Shown: one piece after another, positions 16,865 through 25,598 of the stretch
How the letters are laid out: each line of letters opens with the position of its first letter
Numbering within the stretch: the first letter of the stretch is position 1
DNA from: Streptomyces fulvoviolaceus
GTDB taxonomy: Bacteria; Actinomycetota; Actinomycetes; Streptomycetales; Streptomycetaceae
Assembly (NCBI RefSeq): GCF_000718165.1
Contig: NZ_JOEY01000008.1
Coordinates: forward strand, 1-64,000
Reading direction: 5' to 3'
DNA length: 64,000 nucleotides
The notes under the pieces: model-generated
What the model was told of the DNA's origin: nothing
The model's database searches: none
The model's input: the letters and a program-made list of their open reading frames with translations, nothing else
Made by a program: the position numbers and the translations under genes

Positions 16865-17962
16865 CTATTCCGTGCGTTCCAGCCGGAACCGGGGGTGGGG
16901 CTCGGCGCGGCCGGTGGCGAGATCGGCGGCCATGGCACCGATGAGCGGGGCGAACTTGGCGCCATGACCTGAGCACGGGGACACGATCACGAGGGGTCCG
17001 TGGCGGTCCAGGACGAAGTCCTCGTCCGGGGTGGTCGTGTAGAGACAGGTCGCCTCCGTGACCGGCTGCGGGTCGAGGCCGGGAAGCCGGTCGCGGACGA
17101 AGTCGCTCACCCGTGCGCGCGACGACGGGTCGACGACCCCGCTGCGGGCGCCGGCCGTGGTGGGGGTGCCGCGGTCGTGCTCGGCGACCTTGACGGCGGG
17201 CAGCGGACCGCCGTCGCCGCCGGACGGCAGTCCGAAGACCTGCATCGACGCGTCCTTGGAGACCAGGATCGGCCACCGCACGGACGGCTCGCGCTGCCGG
17301 AAGTGGAAGACCTGCTGCTGCGTCACGCGCAACGGCGGCAGGGGGGCGGGAAGTTCGAGGTCGGGCAGCCACGCCCCGGCCGCGACGACCACCGTGTCGG
17401 CCATGAGCTCGCGGCCGTCGTCCGTCCGCAGTATCGCCTTCTCCTGTACGTCCTGCCGCACGTCGATACCCGTGACGCGTACGCCGATCCACGCGTCCGC
17501 GCCGTGCTCGACGGCCCGCCGCACACACGCGCCCACCGTCTCGTCGGCGTCGATCACCCCGGCGTCCGGGTGATACAGGGCCGGCCCGGTGAAGCGGATG
17601 TGCGGCCATCGCTCGGCGGCGGCCTCCGCACCGAGGAGTTCGTACGGCACTCCCGCCCCGTCCAGTACGGCGGCCAGGCCCACCGGGTCACGCTCCTCCC
17701 CCAGGTCGACGCCACCGGTGAGACGCAGCAAGGGAGTTGAGCTGTCGCTCTCCAGCTCGCGCCACTCCTCGTACGCCCGCCCGGTGAGGCCGACGTAGAA
17801 GGGGTCGGCGTACGCCCGTCGGTAGATCCGCGAGGTGCCGTGCGAGCTCCCGTGCTTGTGGCCGATGTCGTACGCCTCGATCAGGGTGACCTCGTACCCC
17901 TGTCGGGCGAGCTGCCAGGCGGTGGCCGCGCCCATCAGCCCGGCGCCGACGACGGCGATCAC
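16865..17962 (-). CDS. Sarcosine oxidase / N-methyltryptophan oxidase family flavoprotein
   Basis: Start GTG 17962 overlaps the preceding stop (GTGA); an ATG at 17983 would lie inside the neighbour. The 365-residue protein begins with a Rossmann dinucleotide motif VIAVVGAGLMGAATAWQLAR and has GSSHGTSRIYR, a family signature, near residue 40. Cys306 in ATCLYTTTPDEDF is in the place of the cysteine that binds FAD covalently in monomeric sarcosine oxidase. SGHGAKFAP follows. Family members oxidise N-methyl amino acids, releasing formaldehyde. Position in a cluster with N-methylglutamate-synthase-like subunits suggests N-methylglutamate as a substrate. Confidence 0.88.
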   Translation of the reverse strand: MIAVVGAGLMGAATAWQLARQGYEVTLIEAYDIGHKHGSSHGTSRIYRRAYADPFYVGLTGRAYEEWRELESDSSTPLLRLTGGVDLGEERDPVGLAAVLDGAGVPYELLGAEAAAERWPHIRFTGPALYHPDAGVIDADETVGACVRRAVEHGADAWIGVRVTGIDVRQDVQEKAILRTDDGRELMADTVVVAAGAWLPDLELPAPLPPLRVTQQQVFHFRQREPSVRWPILVSKDASMQVFGLPSGGDGGPLPAVKVAEHDRGTPTTAGARSGVVDPSSRARVSDFVRDRLPGLDPQPVTEATCLYTTTPDEDFVLDRHGPLVIVSPCSGHGAKFAPLIGAMAADLATGRAEPHPRFRLERTE

Positions 17963-19278
17963 AGGCCCGCCCCGGGGATCCACTGCGTGCCGGCGAGCGG
18001 GACGCGGGCCATCGCGGCGGACTCGATGGTGAGGGCGACCAGGTCCTCGGGTTCGAGGTGGAGGAGGTGGGCCTTGCCGCAGGCGCGGGCGAGGGTCTGG
18101 GCCTCCATGGTCATCACGCGGAGGAAGTTGGCGAGCCGGCGGCCGCCCTCGACGGGATCGAGGCGGGCGGAGAGTTCCTCGTCCTGGGTGGAGATACCGG
18201 CCGGGTCGCGGCCGTCCTGGTAGTCGTCGAAGTAGCCTGCGGCGGACCCTAGTTCGCGGTAGTCGGCGTCGTACTTGGGATGGTTGTCGCCCAGCGCGAT
18301 CAGCGCCGCCGTGCCGATGGCGACCGCATCCGCCCCGAGGGCGAGCGCCTTGGCCATGTCGGCGCCGCCCCGGATACCGCCGGAGACGATCAGCTGAACT
18401 TCACGATGGACGCCCAACTCCTGGAGCGCCTGCACCGCTTGGGGCAGCGCGGCCAGAGTGGGGATGCCGACGTGCTCGATGAACACGTCCTGGGTGGCGG
18501 CCGTGCCGCCCTGCATGCCGTCGACGACCACGACGTCGGCGCCCGCGTGCACGGCGAGCTTCACGTCGTAGTACGTCCGCGTCGCGCCGACCTTGACGTA
18601 GATCGGCTTCTCCCAGTCGGTGATCTCGCGCAGTTCGAGGATCTTGATGGCGAGGTCGTCGGGGCCGGTCCAGTCCGGGTGGCGACAGGCGCTGCGCTGG
18701 TCGATGCCGACGGGCAACGTCCGCATGCCGGCGACCCGTTCGGTGATCTTCTGCCCGAGCAGCATGCCTCCGCCGCCAGGCTTGGCGCCCTGGCCGAGGA
18801 CGACCTCGATGGCATCGGCGGCGCGCAGGTCGTCGGGGTTCATGCCGTAGCGGGACGGCAGGTACTGGTAGACGAGGTGCTTGGAGTGGCCGCGTTCCTC
18901 GGGGGTCATGCCGCCGTCCCCAGTCGTCGTGGAGGTACCGGCTTCGGAGGCTCCCCTGCCGAGGGACTCCTTGGCCTGGGCGGACAGGGCGCCGAAGCTC
19001 ATGCCGGCGATGGTGACAGGGGTCGCGAGGCGCAGCGGGTTCTTCGCGTGCCGGGTGCCGAGGACCACGTCCGTGTCGCAGCGCTCGCGGTAGCCCTCCA
19101 GCGGGTAGCGGGACATGGAGGCGCCGAGCAGCAACAGGTCGTCGAAGTGGGGCAACCGTCGCTTGGCGCCCCAGCCGCGGATGTCGTAGATGCCGGTCTC
19201 GGCGGCGCGCTGGATGGCATGGATGGTGGCGCGATCAAAGGTCGCCGACTCGCGCAGGCCGTGGGATGCGGGTTCCAA
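17959..19278 (-). CDS. FMN-binding glutamate synthase family protein (GlxD/MgsC-like)
   Basis: The 439-residue protein corresponds to the FMN-binding synthase domain of glutamate synthase as a free-standing subunit. It shows NPLRLATPVTIAGMSFGALS, GEGGMTPEERG-like DGGMTPEERGHSKHLVYQYL, GAKPGGGGMLLGQK, VKVGATRTYYDV and QLIVSGGIRGGADMAKALAL, an FMN phosphate loop. The start is TTG 19278, preceded by AGAGGAG at a good distance. In N-methylglutamate synthase this subunit combines ammonia or methylamine-derived nitrogen with 2-oxoglutarate or glutamate. It overlaps the oxidase start, so the two are co-translated. Confidence 0.9.
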   Translation of the reverse strand: MEPASHGLRESATFDRATIHAIQRAAETGIYDIRGWGAKRRLPHFDDLLLLGASMSRYPLEGYRERCDTDVVLGTRHAKNPLRLATPVTIAGMSFGALSAQAKESLGRGASEAGTSTTTGDGGMTPEERGHSKHLVYQYLPSRYGMNPDDLRAADAIEVVLGQGAKPGGGGMLLGQKITERVAGMRTLPVGIDQRSACRHPDWTGPDDLAIKILELREITDWEKPIYVKVGATRTYYDVKLAVHAGADVVVVDGMQGGTAATQDVFIEHVGIPTLAALPQAVQALQELGVHREVQLIVSGGIRGGADMAKALALGADAVAIGTAALIALGDNHPKYDADYRELGSAAGYFDDYQDGRDPAGISTQDEELSARLDPVEGGRRLANFLRVMTMEAQTLARACGKAHLLHLEPEDLVALTIESAAMARVPLAGTQWIPGAGL

Positions 19279-19308
19279 CGTTCAGCTCCTCTAGTAGGGC
19301 GAGGTGTA

Positions 19309-19390
19309 GCGCCCCTTCTTTTAGGGGCGCGGGGCTGTATCGATATGCGGCTCCGCCGCGGGCGCGACCAGCCACAGCGGACCCGCAGCC
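19309..19390 (-). repeat. Streptomyces-type intergenic repeat with stem-loop
   Basis: GCGCCCC (19309-19315) and GGGGCGC (19324-19330) form a perfect 7-bp stem with an 8-base loop. It is followed by GCGGGGCTGTATCGATATGCGG and ending in GCGCGACCAGCC...CCCGCAGCC. From memory this matches a repeat scattered between genes in many Streptomyces genomes. Here it is the only sizeable gap inside the operon and may reduce or process the transcript. Confidence 0.6.
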
Positions 19391-19400
19391 AGAAACGGCG

Positions 19401-20075
19401 CTAATACGCAGCGGTGTTGTCAACCTTGAAGTGGTACAGCTGGCGCGCCGAGCCATACCGGCGGAATCCGGCAGGGTCCTCGTCGCGCTCAGCCGCCTTC
19501 AACAACTCGGCCAATTCAGCAAGATGTTCCGCCCGCATCTCCTTCTCGACACAGTCCGCCCCAAGGGACTTGACCGTGCCCCGCACATAGATCCGAGCCT
19601 CATAGAGGGAGTCACCGAGGGCCTCGCCCGCATCCCCGCACACGACCAGCCGCCCGGCCTGCCCCATGAACGCGCTCATGTGCCCGACATTGCCGCCGAC
19701 GACGATGTCGACCCCCTTCATGGAGATCCCGCAGCGGGCAGACGCATCCCCGTCGATCACGAGTAGTCCGCCATGGCCGGTGGCCCCCGCCGACTGGGAC
19801 GCATTGCCCCGCACCCGCACCGTCCCGGACATCATGTTCTCGGCAACCCCCGTGCCCGCGTTGCCGTGGACGGTGACCGTGGCGTGCTGGTTCATGCCGG
19901 CGCAGTAGTAGCCGACGTGACCCTCGACGTCGACGGTGAGGTTGTCGCGGATGCCGCAGGCGACAGCGTGCGCACCGCGCGGATTGAGCACCCGCCAACT
20001 CGCCGAAGGCGCCTCGTGCAGCGCCTGGTTGAGCTCCCGCACCGGGGACTCCGCCAGGTCGATCAGCGTCGCCAT
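19401..20075 (-). CDS. GXGXG-domain protein (GlxC/MgsB-like glutamate synthase subunit)
   Basis: ATG 20075 (MATLIDLAESPVRELNQ) is inside the last codons of the upstream gene (13-bp overlap). The 224-residue protein is a right-handed beta-helix of the GltB C-terminal type. Repeats include NLTVDVEGHVGYYCAGMNQH, VTVHGNAGTGVAENMMSGTV, RVRGNASQSAGATGHGGLLV and MSAFMGQAGRLVVCGDAGEA. In glutamate synthase this domain connects the amidotransferase and FMN sites; here it is a separate subunit. It lies between the amidotransferase and FMN-domain genes in the same order as in glx/mgs operons. Confidence 0.9.
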   Translation of the reverse strand: MATLIDLAESPVRELNQALHEAPSASWRVLNPRGAHAVACGIRDNLTVDVEGHVGYYCAGMNQHATVTVHGNAGTGVAENMMSGTVRVRGNASQSAGATGHGGLLVIDGDASARCGISMKGVDIVVGGNVGHMSAFMGQAGRLVVCGDAGEALGDSLYEARIYVRGTVKSLGADCVEKEMRAEHLAELAELLKAAERDEDPAGFRRYGSARQLYHFKVDNTAAY

Positions 20076-20920
20076 ACGTACACCTCTTCCGGCTCGGGTT
20101 CGAAGATGCGGGCGTTCTCGATACCCGGCAGGACGTCCAGCGCCCGGTACTCGGAGGCCATCGCCACCCACGCGTCGGTCTCGGCGACCAGCGCCGGCTT
20201 GCAGGCGATGGCGTCCCGGACGACCGCGAAGGAGTCGCCGGTGGACACGAGCAACGTGTAGAAGCCGTCGAAGCGTTCACACAGCAGCTTCAGCGCCTTC
20301 TCCAGATCGGCGCCCTGCGCGAGGTGGTGCGCGATGAAACGCGCGCCGACCTCGGAGTCGTTCTCGCTGTCGAACTCGACACCCTGGGCGCGCAGTTCAC
20401 GGCGGATGGTGGCGTGGTTGGCGAAGGAGCCGTTGTGCACCAGGCACTGGCCGGCGCCGACGGAGAAGGGATGGGCGCCCTCGGGCGTCACGGCCGACTC
20501 GGTGGCCATGCGGGTGTGGCCGATCCCCTGCCAGCCGGTCACGTCGGCCAGCCCGAAGGACTCGGCCAACGCGACAGGATTTCCGGCGCCTTTGAGTACG
20601 GCGAACCCCTCGCCGGAGCCGATGACAGTGGCTTCGGGAAGTGCGGCCGCGAGCTGGTCGACGCCCGCGTGGACCACGGTGGTGGCATCGGCGTCGATGG
20701 CCACCGTGCCCGGCAGCGCGGTCGCCACCTCGGCCTTCGAGGTCCCGAGCAGCGAGACGACGGCCTGTCCCGGCGGAGACAGCCACGGGTCGCCGTAGAC
20801 CGCGACGCCCGCGGAGTCCGGGCCGCGCTCGACGACCTGGCCCAGCATCGCGGCCAGCAGCTCGCCCAGCCGGGGTTCGAGTGAGGGCTCCCGCAGATGG
20901 AGCCCGACGATTCCACACAT
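20063..20920 (-). CDS. Class II glutamine amidotransferase (GlxB/MgsA-like)
   Basis: ATG 20920 is set so that Cys2 of MCGIVGLHL becomes the N-terminal nucleophile after Met removal, and AGGGAG precedes it. The 285 residues show an Ntn-hydrolase glutaminase fold: VVERGPDSAGVAVYG, GIGHTRMATESAVTPEGAHP, LVHNGSFANHATIRRELRAQ and SENDSEVGARFIAHHL. It releases ammonia from glutamine (or, in an N-methylglutamate synthase, handles gamma-glutamylmethylamide). It overlaps the GXGXG gene and starts 11 bases after the glutamine-synthetase-like gene. Confidence 0.92.
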   Translation of the reverse strand: MCGIVGLHLREPSLEPRLGELLAAMLGQVVERGPDSAGVAVYGDPWLSPPGQAVVSLLGTSKAEVATALPGTVAIDADATTVVHAGVDQLAAALPEATVIGSGEGFAVLKGAGNPVALAESFGLADVTGWQGIGHTRMATESAVTPEGAHPFSVGAGQCLVHNGSFANHATIRRELRAQGVEFDSENDSEVGARFIAHHLAQGADLEKALKLLCERFDGFYTLLVSTGDSFAVVRDAIACKPALVAETDAWVAMASEYRALDVLPGIENARIFEPEPEEVYVWRR

Positions 20921-20931
20921 GTCGACTCCCT

Positions 20932-22260
20932 TCAGAACGCGGTCAGATAGCGGTCCAGCTCCCACGCGCCGACCGTGGAGTGCCAGTCGAAGAACTCCTC
21001 GCGCTTGAGGTCCGCGAAGTACTGGCTCACCCCGGCCCCGGCCGCGTCGAGGGTGCCGCTGATCACGTCGTCGGCCTGGAGAGCCTCCACGGCGTGCAGC
21101 AGGGTGGGCGGAAGCTCAGGCCCCTTGCCTGCCGCGCCCGGCTCACCCGGGTCGAGGCCGCGTTCGATGCCGTCGAGCCCTGCGGCGAGAGCGGCAGCCG
21201 CGGCGAGATACGGGTTGGCGGCGCCGTCACCTCCCCGCAGCTCGATGCGGTTGCCGTCGGGGACGCGTACGAAGTGGGTGCGGTCGTTGCCGCCGTAACT
21301 CGCCACACGCGGCGACCAGGTGGCACCCGAACGGGTCGAGACGGCGCCGGTCCGCTTGTAGGAGTTGACCGTCGGCGCGATGACGGCCTGCAAGGCCCGG
21401 GCATGCTCGACGATGCCCGCGACGAACGAATAGGCGAGCGGGGACAGACCCAGCCCGCGCGCGTCCGCAGCATCCGGGAACGCGGGCTCACTCCCCCGCC
21501 ACAGCGACATGTGCATGTGCATGCCGGTGCCGGTGCGGTCGGTGAACGGCTTCGGCATGAACGTGGCGGTCATACCCCGCTGTTCGGCCAGTACGGAGAC
21601 CAGGTACCGCATGGTGATGACCCGGTCGGCGGTGGTGAGGGCGTCGGCGTGCTTGAAGTTCTGCTCGAACTGGCCGTTGCCGTCCTCGTGGTCGTTGGCG
21701 TAGTTGCCCCAGCCGAGGCTGTTCATCGCGCTGGAGACGGCGGTGAGGTGGTCGTACATCCGGGTCAACCCGCGGGCGTCGTAACAGGGTTGAGCCGCGG
21801 TGTCCTTGGTGTCGGCGACGCTCAGCACGCCGTGCTCGTCACGGTTGACCAGGAAGTACTCGACCTCGGCCCCCACGGCCAGGGAGAGCCCCTGGGCCGC
21901 GGCCCGCTCCAGCAGCGCACGCAGGATGACGCGCGGGGCGTACGGCCAGGGCTTCCCCTCCACATACGGGTCGCAGTGCACGAGGGCGAGGCCGGGCTTC
22001 ACGAAGGGGACCGGGGTGTACGAGGAGGCGTCGGGCCGGGCGATGACATCGGGGTCGCTGGGCTGCTGGCCGAGCGCACCGGCCGCGTACCCGGCGAAGC
22101 CGACGCCCTCGTCGCGCAGCTCCTCGACGGCCTGGGCCGGGACGAGCTTGGCGCACGGCTTGCCGGTCAGGTCGACGAAGACGGCCAGGACGAACTCGAT
22201 ACCGTCGGCGCGGACGAGTTCGGCGAGGTCGGGTGTGTCCGCTTCCGGGTCGGTCCTCAT
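20932..22260 (-). CDS. glnT: Type III glutamine synthetase-like ligase (GlnT / gamma-glutamylmethylamide synthetase family)
   Basis: The 442-residue ATP-dependent glutamate-amine ligase has the GS catalytic domain: VGAEVEYFLV, NYANDHEDGNGQFEQNFKHA, KPFTDRTGTGMHMHMSLW, PTVNSYKRTGAVSTRSGATW and NRIELRGGDGAANPYLAAAA. The ANDHEDGNGQFEQN block marks the GlnT/GMAS group rather than housekeeping GlnA. Such enzymes join ammonia or methylamine to glutamate. It is the first gene of the cluster with amidotransferase, GXGXG, FMN domain, N-methyl oxidase and Amt. That favours gamma-glutamylmethylamide synthesis, but plain glutamine synthesis cannot be excluded. Confidence 0.9.
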   Translation of the reverse strand: MRTDPEADTPDLAELVRADGIEFVLAVFVDLTGKPCAKLVPAQAVEELRDEGVGFAGYAAGALGQQPSDPDVIARPDASSYTPVPFVKPGLALVHCDPYVEGKPWPYAPRVILRALLERAAAQGLSLAVGAEVEYFLVNRDEHGVLSVADTKDTAAQPCYDARGLTRMYDHLTAVSSAMNSLGWGNYANDHEDGNGQFEQNFKHADALTTADRVITMRYLVSVLAEQRGMTATFMPKPFTDRTGTGMHMHMSLWRGSEPAFPDAADARGLGLSPLAYSFVAGIVEHARALQAVIAPTVNSYKRTGAVSTRSGATWSPRVASYGGNDRTHFVRVPDGNRIELRGGDGAANPYLAAAAALAAGLDGIERGLDPGEPGAAGKGPELPPTLLHAVEALQADDVISGTLDAAGAGVSQYFADLKREEFFDWHSTVGAWELDRYLTAF

Positions 22261-22568
22261 GGGCCTCTCCCTGCTGTCTACTACGAGGAATCAACGTTGC
22301 ATATGAGTAGACACTCGTGGAGTTACGGAGGCGTTTCCGCGAGGCAAGGTCCCCGTAAGCCCAGGCGAGCCGGGCACCACCTCGGAAGAGGCGGGGCCAG
22401 GTTCTGACGAGTCATCAAGAAACAGTGGCGGAGGCCTGGTTGGCGAACGGTGCACCGCCGGAGGCTACCCCGCACCCCGAGCGGCTTCCGCCGGTAGGTC
22501 AGCAGGTACAGGACCGCCCCCTCGCCGCCGCGGCCTGAACGACCCGGCGAACCCACGCGCTCAGAGCA
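22261..22568. other. Intergenic region with glnT promoter
   Basis: This 308-base gap lies between the glnT-like gene and a lipoprotein gene, both read leftward. The part near glnT carries an inverted repeat (22276-22312) and a GGGAGAGG ribosome-binding site. The remainder shows no convincing coding frame; its longest frames are interrupted or lack starts. Confidence 0.5.
22276..22312 (-). promoter_or_regulatory. GTCTACT...AGTAGAC inverted repeat upstream of glnT
   Basis: GTCTACT (22276-22282) and AGTAGAC (22306-22312) are perfectly complementary arms spaced by 23 bases, 16 bases upstream of the glnT-like start. A small palindrome CAACGTTG (22293-22300) lies between. The same heptamer occurs once upstream of amt. 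A dimeric regulator, most simply the XRE-cupin protein of this cluster, could bind here. Confidence 0.4.
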
Positions 22569-22991
22569 CTAGCCGGCCGAACTGACCAAGGTCTCGAAGC
22601 CTGAGCTGTCGCAGTAGGACACTGCACGACCCTCAGCCCCGGTGTCGCCGCCGACCGCGTTGACGGTGTCATCGAGGATGTGGGTGCCACCGTGTTCCAG
22701 GCCTGCCCGGTCAAGCCTTTTCGAGGCCTCGATGACCGCATGCCCTGCCGATTCGGTGTTGTCGAACTCGGGCGACTGGACACTCTGTCCGTCACCGGCA
22801 TCGGCGTCTGCCTCGCTGGTCGTCGTGGCGTGCGCCGCGTCCTGCCAGGACCCCAGCTTGGTGCAGTAATCCCGTTGCCACTCCTGGGCCTGCGCTGGAT
22901 CGTCCGACGAACAACCGCTCATCACGACAGCGGCAACGACAACGGCCGCTGCTCGCTTGACCGCTCGTGCAATCCCACCGCTGTGCTGCAT
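22569..22991 (-). CDS. Small secreted lipoprotein, function unknown
   Basis: Two in-frame ATGs occur at 22997 and 22991. The second is better spaced from GGGGAGG and is used here, giving 140 residues. A basic N-region (RAVKRAAA) is followed by a hydrophobic stretch and a lipobox VMSGC with Cys27. The mature part is short and acidic and contains conserved-looking YCTKLGSWQDAAH and a Cys near the C-terminus (AVSYCDSSGFE), which could make a disulfide. I do not recognise a family. It is not obviously linked to either neighbouring cluster. Confidence 0.75.
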   Translation of the reverse strand: MQHSGGIARAVKRAAAVVVAAVVMSGCSSDDPAQAQEWQRDYCTKLGSWQDAAHATTTSEADADAGDGQSVQSPEFDNTESAGHAVIEASKRLDRAGLEHGGTHILDDTVNAVGGDTGAEGRAVSYCDSSGFETLVSSAG

Positions 22992-23131
22992 GGACATGCC
23001 CTCCCCGAAGCTGCCGCCACAGAGTATGGATCACGAAGGTGTCACCTTGCGCCGATCTCCACGCATCATCAGCAGCGGATCGGCAAGCAGTGAGCACACG
23101 CCCAACCCGGCGCGCCTATGTGGTCACCGCA

Positions 23132-24295
23132 CTAGCCGCGGGCGGCCGGTATCTCCGAGGTCCGCAGCGGTACGACGCCGATGCAGTGCCCGTCGTGGTC
23201 CAGCAGACGGCCCATGTGCTTGAACGTGCGCAGCACCACGGACCGGTCGGCGACGATGAGGTGCGGGATCTTGCGTGACAGGTGGGCCTCGAAGGCGTGC
23301 ACGTCGCGCAGGTCGCGCAGCCAGACGTCGATCACCAGGTTGTAGGGGCCGGCCGTGATGGCGCACGAGCGGACCTCTCGGACCCCGGCGAGCACCCTGG
23401 TGGTCTGCTCCACGTGCTGCCCCGGCACCGAGGCGAAGTAGACGGCGGACAGCGGCCATCCCGACAGCGGCCGGGCCAGGTCGCAGCGCAGGCTGAGCCG
23501 TGAGGCGAGCAGCGACTGCATTCTGCGGCGGAGCGTAGTCAGGCTCGTGCCGGTCGCCGCCGACAGGTCGCGCAGCGACATCCGCCCGTCCACGCTCAGC
23601 AGTTCCAGCAGGCGCGCGTCGAGGTCGTCCCAGCGGGCCTCGGCCCGGGGCGCGGGCCGGGAGGCCGGGGGAACCGACGCCTCGACGCGCGCGACCTGCG
23701 CCTCGTCCAGGCTGCGCAGTCGCCACCGGCTGCCCTCGGTCGGGGCCCCGGTGTACACATGTGTCCGCGTCACCCGCACGCCCGGCGTCCCCCGGAACAA
23801 CGACGCGGTGAGCCGGGCGAGTTCGTCCAGGCTCCGGGCCTGTACGGCGGCCACCAGGTCCCGGCCGCCCGCCGTGAGCTTGATGTTGGGCACCGACGGG
23901 TCCTTCGCGAAGGCCCGCGCCACGTCCTCGGCGGCACCCGGCTCGGTGTCCACCTCCACGATCCCGGTGACCACGATCCGCGGGTCGGACAGCCGGGGGT
24001 AGGCCGTCACCCAGGCAAGGCCCGCCGCTTCGAGTCGCTGCCAGCGCCGCGCCGCGGTGACCGGGTTGACGCCGAGCACCTCGCCGACGAGCGTCCACGG
24101 GGCCCGGGGGTGGATCTGCAGGGCGTGGACGACACCCCGGTCCAGCTCGTCGAGTTCCACGGCTTCCGTGGCGTCCACGCCTTCCACGCCTTCCACGGCG
24201 GCACAATCCTGCACGCCCATGGGCGGCGCTTCTCTGCGCATGCCGGGGGAATCCGGCGGGAAGCCTGCATCGTCACACCGGGTTTTCTTCCGCAT
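23132..24295 (-). CDS. Lrp/AsnC family transcriptional regulator (double-length)
   Basis: ATG 24295 (MRKKTRCDD) has AAGGGAG six bases upstream and is preferred over later Met codons and over the upstream frame that enters the divergent gene. The 387-residue protein contains two Lrp-type units. The first HTH is at about LDELDRGVVHALQIHPRAPW and the second at WDDLDARLLELLSVDGRMSL, each followed by a RAM-like alpha/beta region (IVVTGIVEVDTEPGAAEDVA; YFASVPGQHVEQTTRVLAG). Double Lrp proteins are common in actinomycetes. The start is 49 bp from the divergent amidohydrolase gene, so it probably controls that operon in response to its substrate. Confidence 0.88.
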   Translation of the reverse strand: MRKKTRCDDAGFPPDSPGMRREAPPMGVQDCAAVEGVEGVDATEAVELDELDRGVVHALQIHPRAPWTLVGEVLGVNPVTAARRWQRLEAAGLAWVTAYPRLSDPRIVVTGIVEVDTEPGAAEDVARAFAKDPSVPNIKLTAGGRDLVAAVQARSLDELARLTASLFRGTPGVRVTRTHVYTGAPTEGSRWRLRSLDEAQVARVEASVPPASRPAPRAEARWDDLDARLLELLSVDGRMSLRDLSAATGTSLTTLRRRMQSLLASRLSLRCDLARPLSGWPLSAVYFASVPGQHVEQTTRVLAGVREVRSCAITAGPYNLVIDVWLRDLRDVHAFEAHLSRKIPHLIVADRSVVLRTFKHMGRLLDHDGHCIGVVPLRTSEIPAARG

Positions 24296-24344
24296 TCCAC
24301 ACTCCCTTCGCTTGCTGCCGACGACGGAGGAGTGACCGCACCCC

Positions 24345-25598
24345 ATGACGGATACCACCACCCGGACCGCCCTTCGGGTCCACAACGCCCGGCTGATCGA
24401 CGGCACGGGTGCGTCCCCCGTGGACGACGGCGTAGTCACCATCGATGCCCAGGGCACCATCACCTACGCCGGCCCGGCCGCGACCGCTCCCCCCGCCGGT
24501 CAGGACCAGGTCGTCGACGCCGGTGGCCGCACCGTACTCCCCGGCTTCTTCGACTGCCACGTCCACCTCGCCTACGCCCACGGCTCGCCGCCCGGCCGTC
24601 GCGCCGAGCTCGACCCGGTCCTGGTCACCCTGGACACGGCCACGCGCCTGCGGCAGACCCTGGACGCCGGCATCACCACCGCACGCGACCTGGGCGGCCT
24701 GTCGGCGGGCTTCCGTACGGCCGTGGAGTCCGGGCGCGTCACGGGTCCCCGCCTGCACACGGCCGTACGGATCATCAGCCACACCGGCGGCCACGCGGAC
24801 GTCCGCATGCCCGACGGCACGGACCTCAGCGCCGGGATGTCCGAGATCGCCGACGACACCGACGCGGCCCGGCTCGCGGTGCGCCGGGTGCTGCGCGACG
24901 GCGCCGACCTGGTGAAGGTCTGCGCCACCGGCGGCATGGGCAGCCCGTACGACGACCCCGACGACGAGGGCCTGCTGGAGGAGGAGATCCGGGCCGTCGT
25001 GGACGAGGCCCGCCGCCACGGCGGCAAGCCGGTCGCCGCGCACGCCCAGGGCAACGCGGGCATCCTCAACGCGATCCGCGGCGGCGTCACCAGCATCGAG
25101 CACGGATACGGCCTGGACGAGCGGGCGCTGGACATGGCGGGCGAGCGCGGGGTGTTCGTCGTGCCGACACTGTCCACTGTGTACGCGGGCATCAACAAGG
25201 ACACGATGCCGGACTACCACTACCAGAAGAAGACCCGCTGGTCCGGCGTCACCAAGGAGAACATCGCCCGGGCCATCGAGTACGGCGCCCGGATCGCGCT
25301 CGGCACCGACGCCGCCGTCGGCCCGCACGGGGTGAACCTGATGGAGCTCAGCTATCTCGTGGACCTGGGCATGGACCCCATGGCCGCCATCGTCGCCGGC
25401 ACCCGAACCTCCGCCGAACTCCTCGGTGTGGCCGACGAGTTGGGCACCCTCGCCGCCGGTCGCACGGCGGACCTGGTCATCTGCGACGGAGACCCGCTGC
25501 AGGACATCGGCGTCCTGGGCGACCCCGCGAACATCGTCTGCGTCGTCCAGGACGGCGTCGTACGCAAGGACCTTCTGCCAACCGATGGGCGGCCCTGA
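24345..25598 (+). CDS. Metal-dependent amidohydrolase (imidazolonepropionase/prolidase-like)
   Basis: The 417-residue cytosolic enzyme has the amidohydrolase TIM-barrel signature set. HVH appears in PGFFDCHVHLAY, the bridging lysine in DLVKVCATGG, histidines in VAAHAQGN and SIEHGYG, and the catalytic Asp in IALGTDAAVGPHG. The N- and C-terminal strands form the composite domain typical of imidazolonepropionase-like proteins and Xaa-Pro dipeptidase-type amidohydrolases. GGAGGAG is present before ATG 24345. The stop overlaps the AbgT-type transporter start by one base, so the enzyme probably hydrolyses what that transporter imports. Confidence 0.9.
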   Translation: MTDTTTRTALRVHNARLIDGTGASPVDDGVVTIDAQGTITYAGPAATAPPAGQDQVVDAGGRTVLPGFFDCHVHLAYAHGSPPGRRAELDPVLVTLDTATRLRQTLDAGITTARDLGGLSAGFRTAVESGRVTGPRLHTAVRIISHTGGHADVRMPDGTDLSAGMSEIADDTDAARLAVRRVLRDGADLVKVCATGGMGSPYDDPDDEGLLEEEIRAVVDEARRHGGKPVAAHAQGNAGILNAIRGGVTSIEHGYGLDERALDMAGERGVFVVPTLSTVYAGINKDTMPDYHYQKKTRWSGVTKENIARAIEYGARIALGTDAAVGPHGVNLMELSYLVDLGMDPMAAIVAGTRTSAELLGVADELGTLAAGRTADLVICDGDPLQDIGVLGDPANIVCVVQDGVVRKDLLPTDGRP

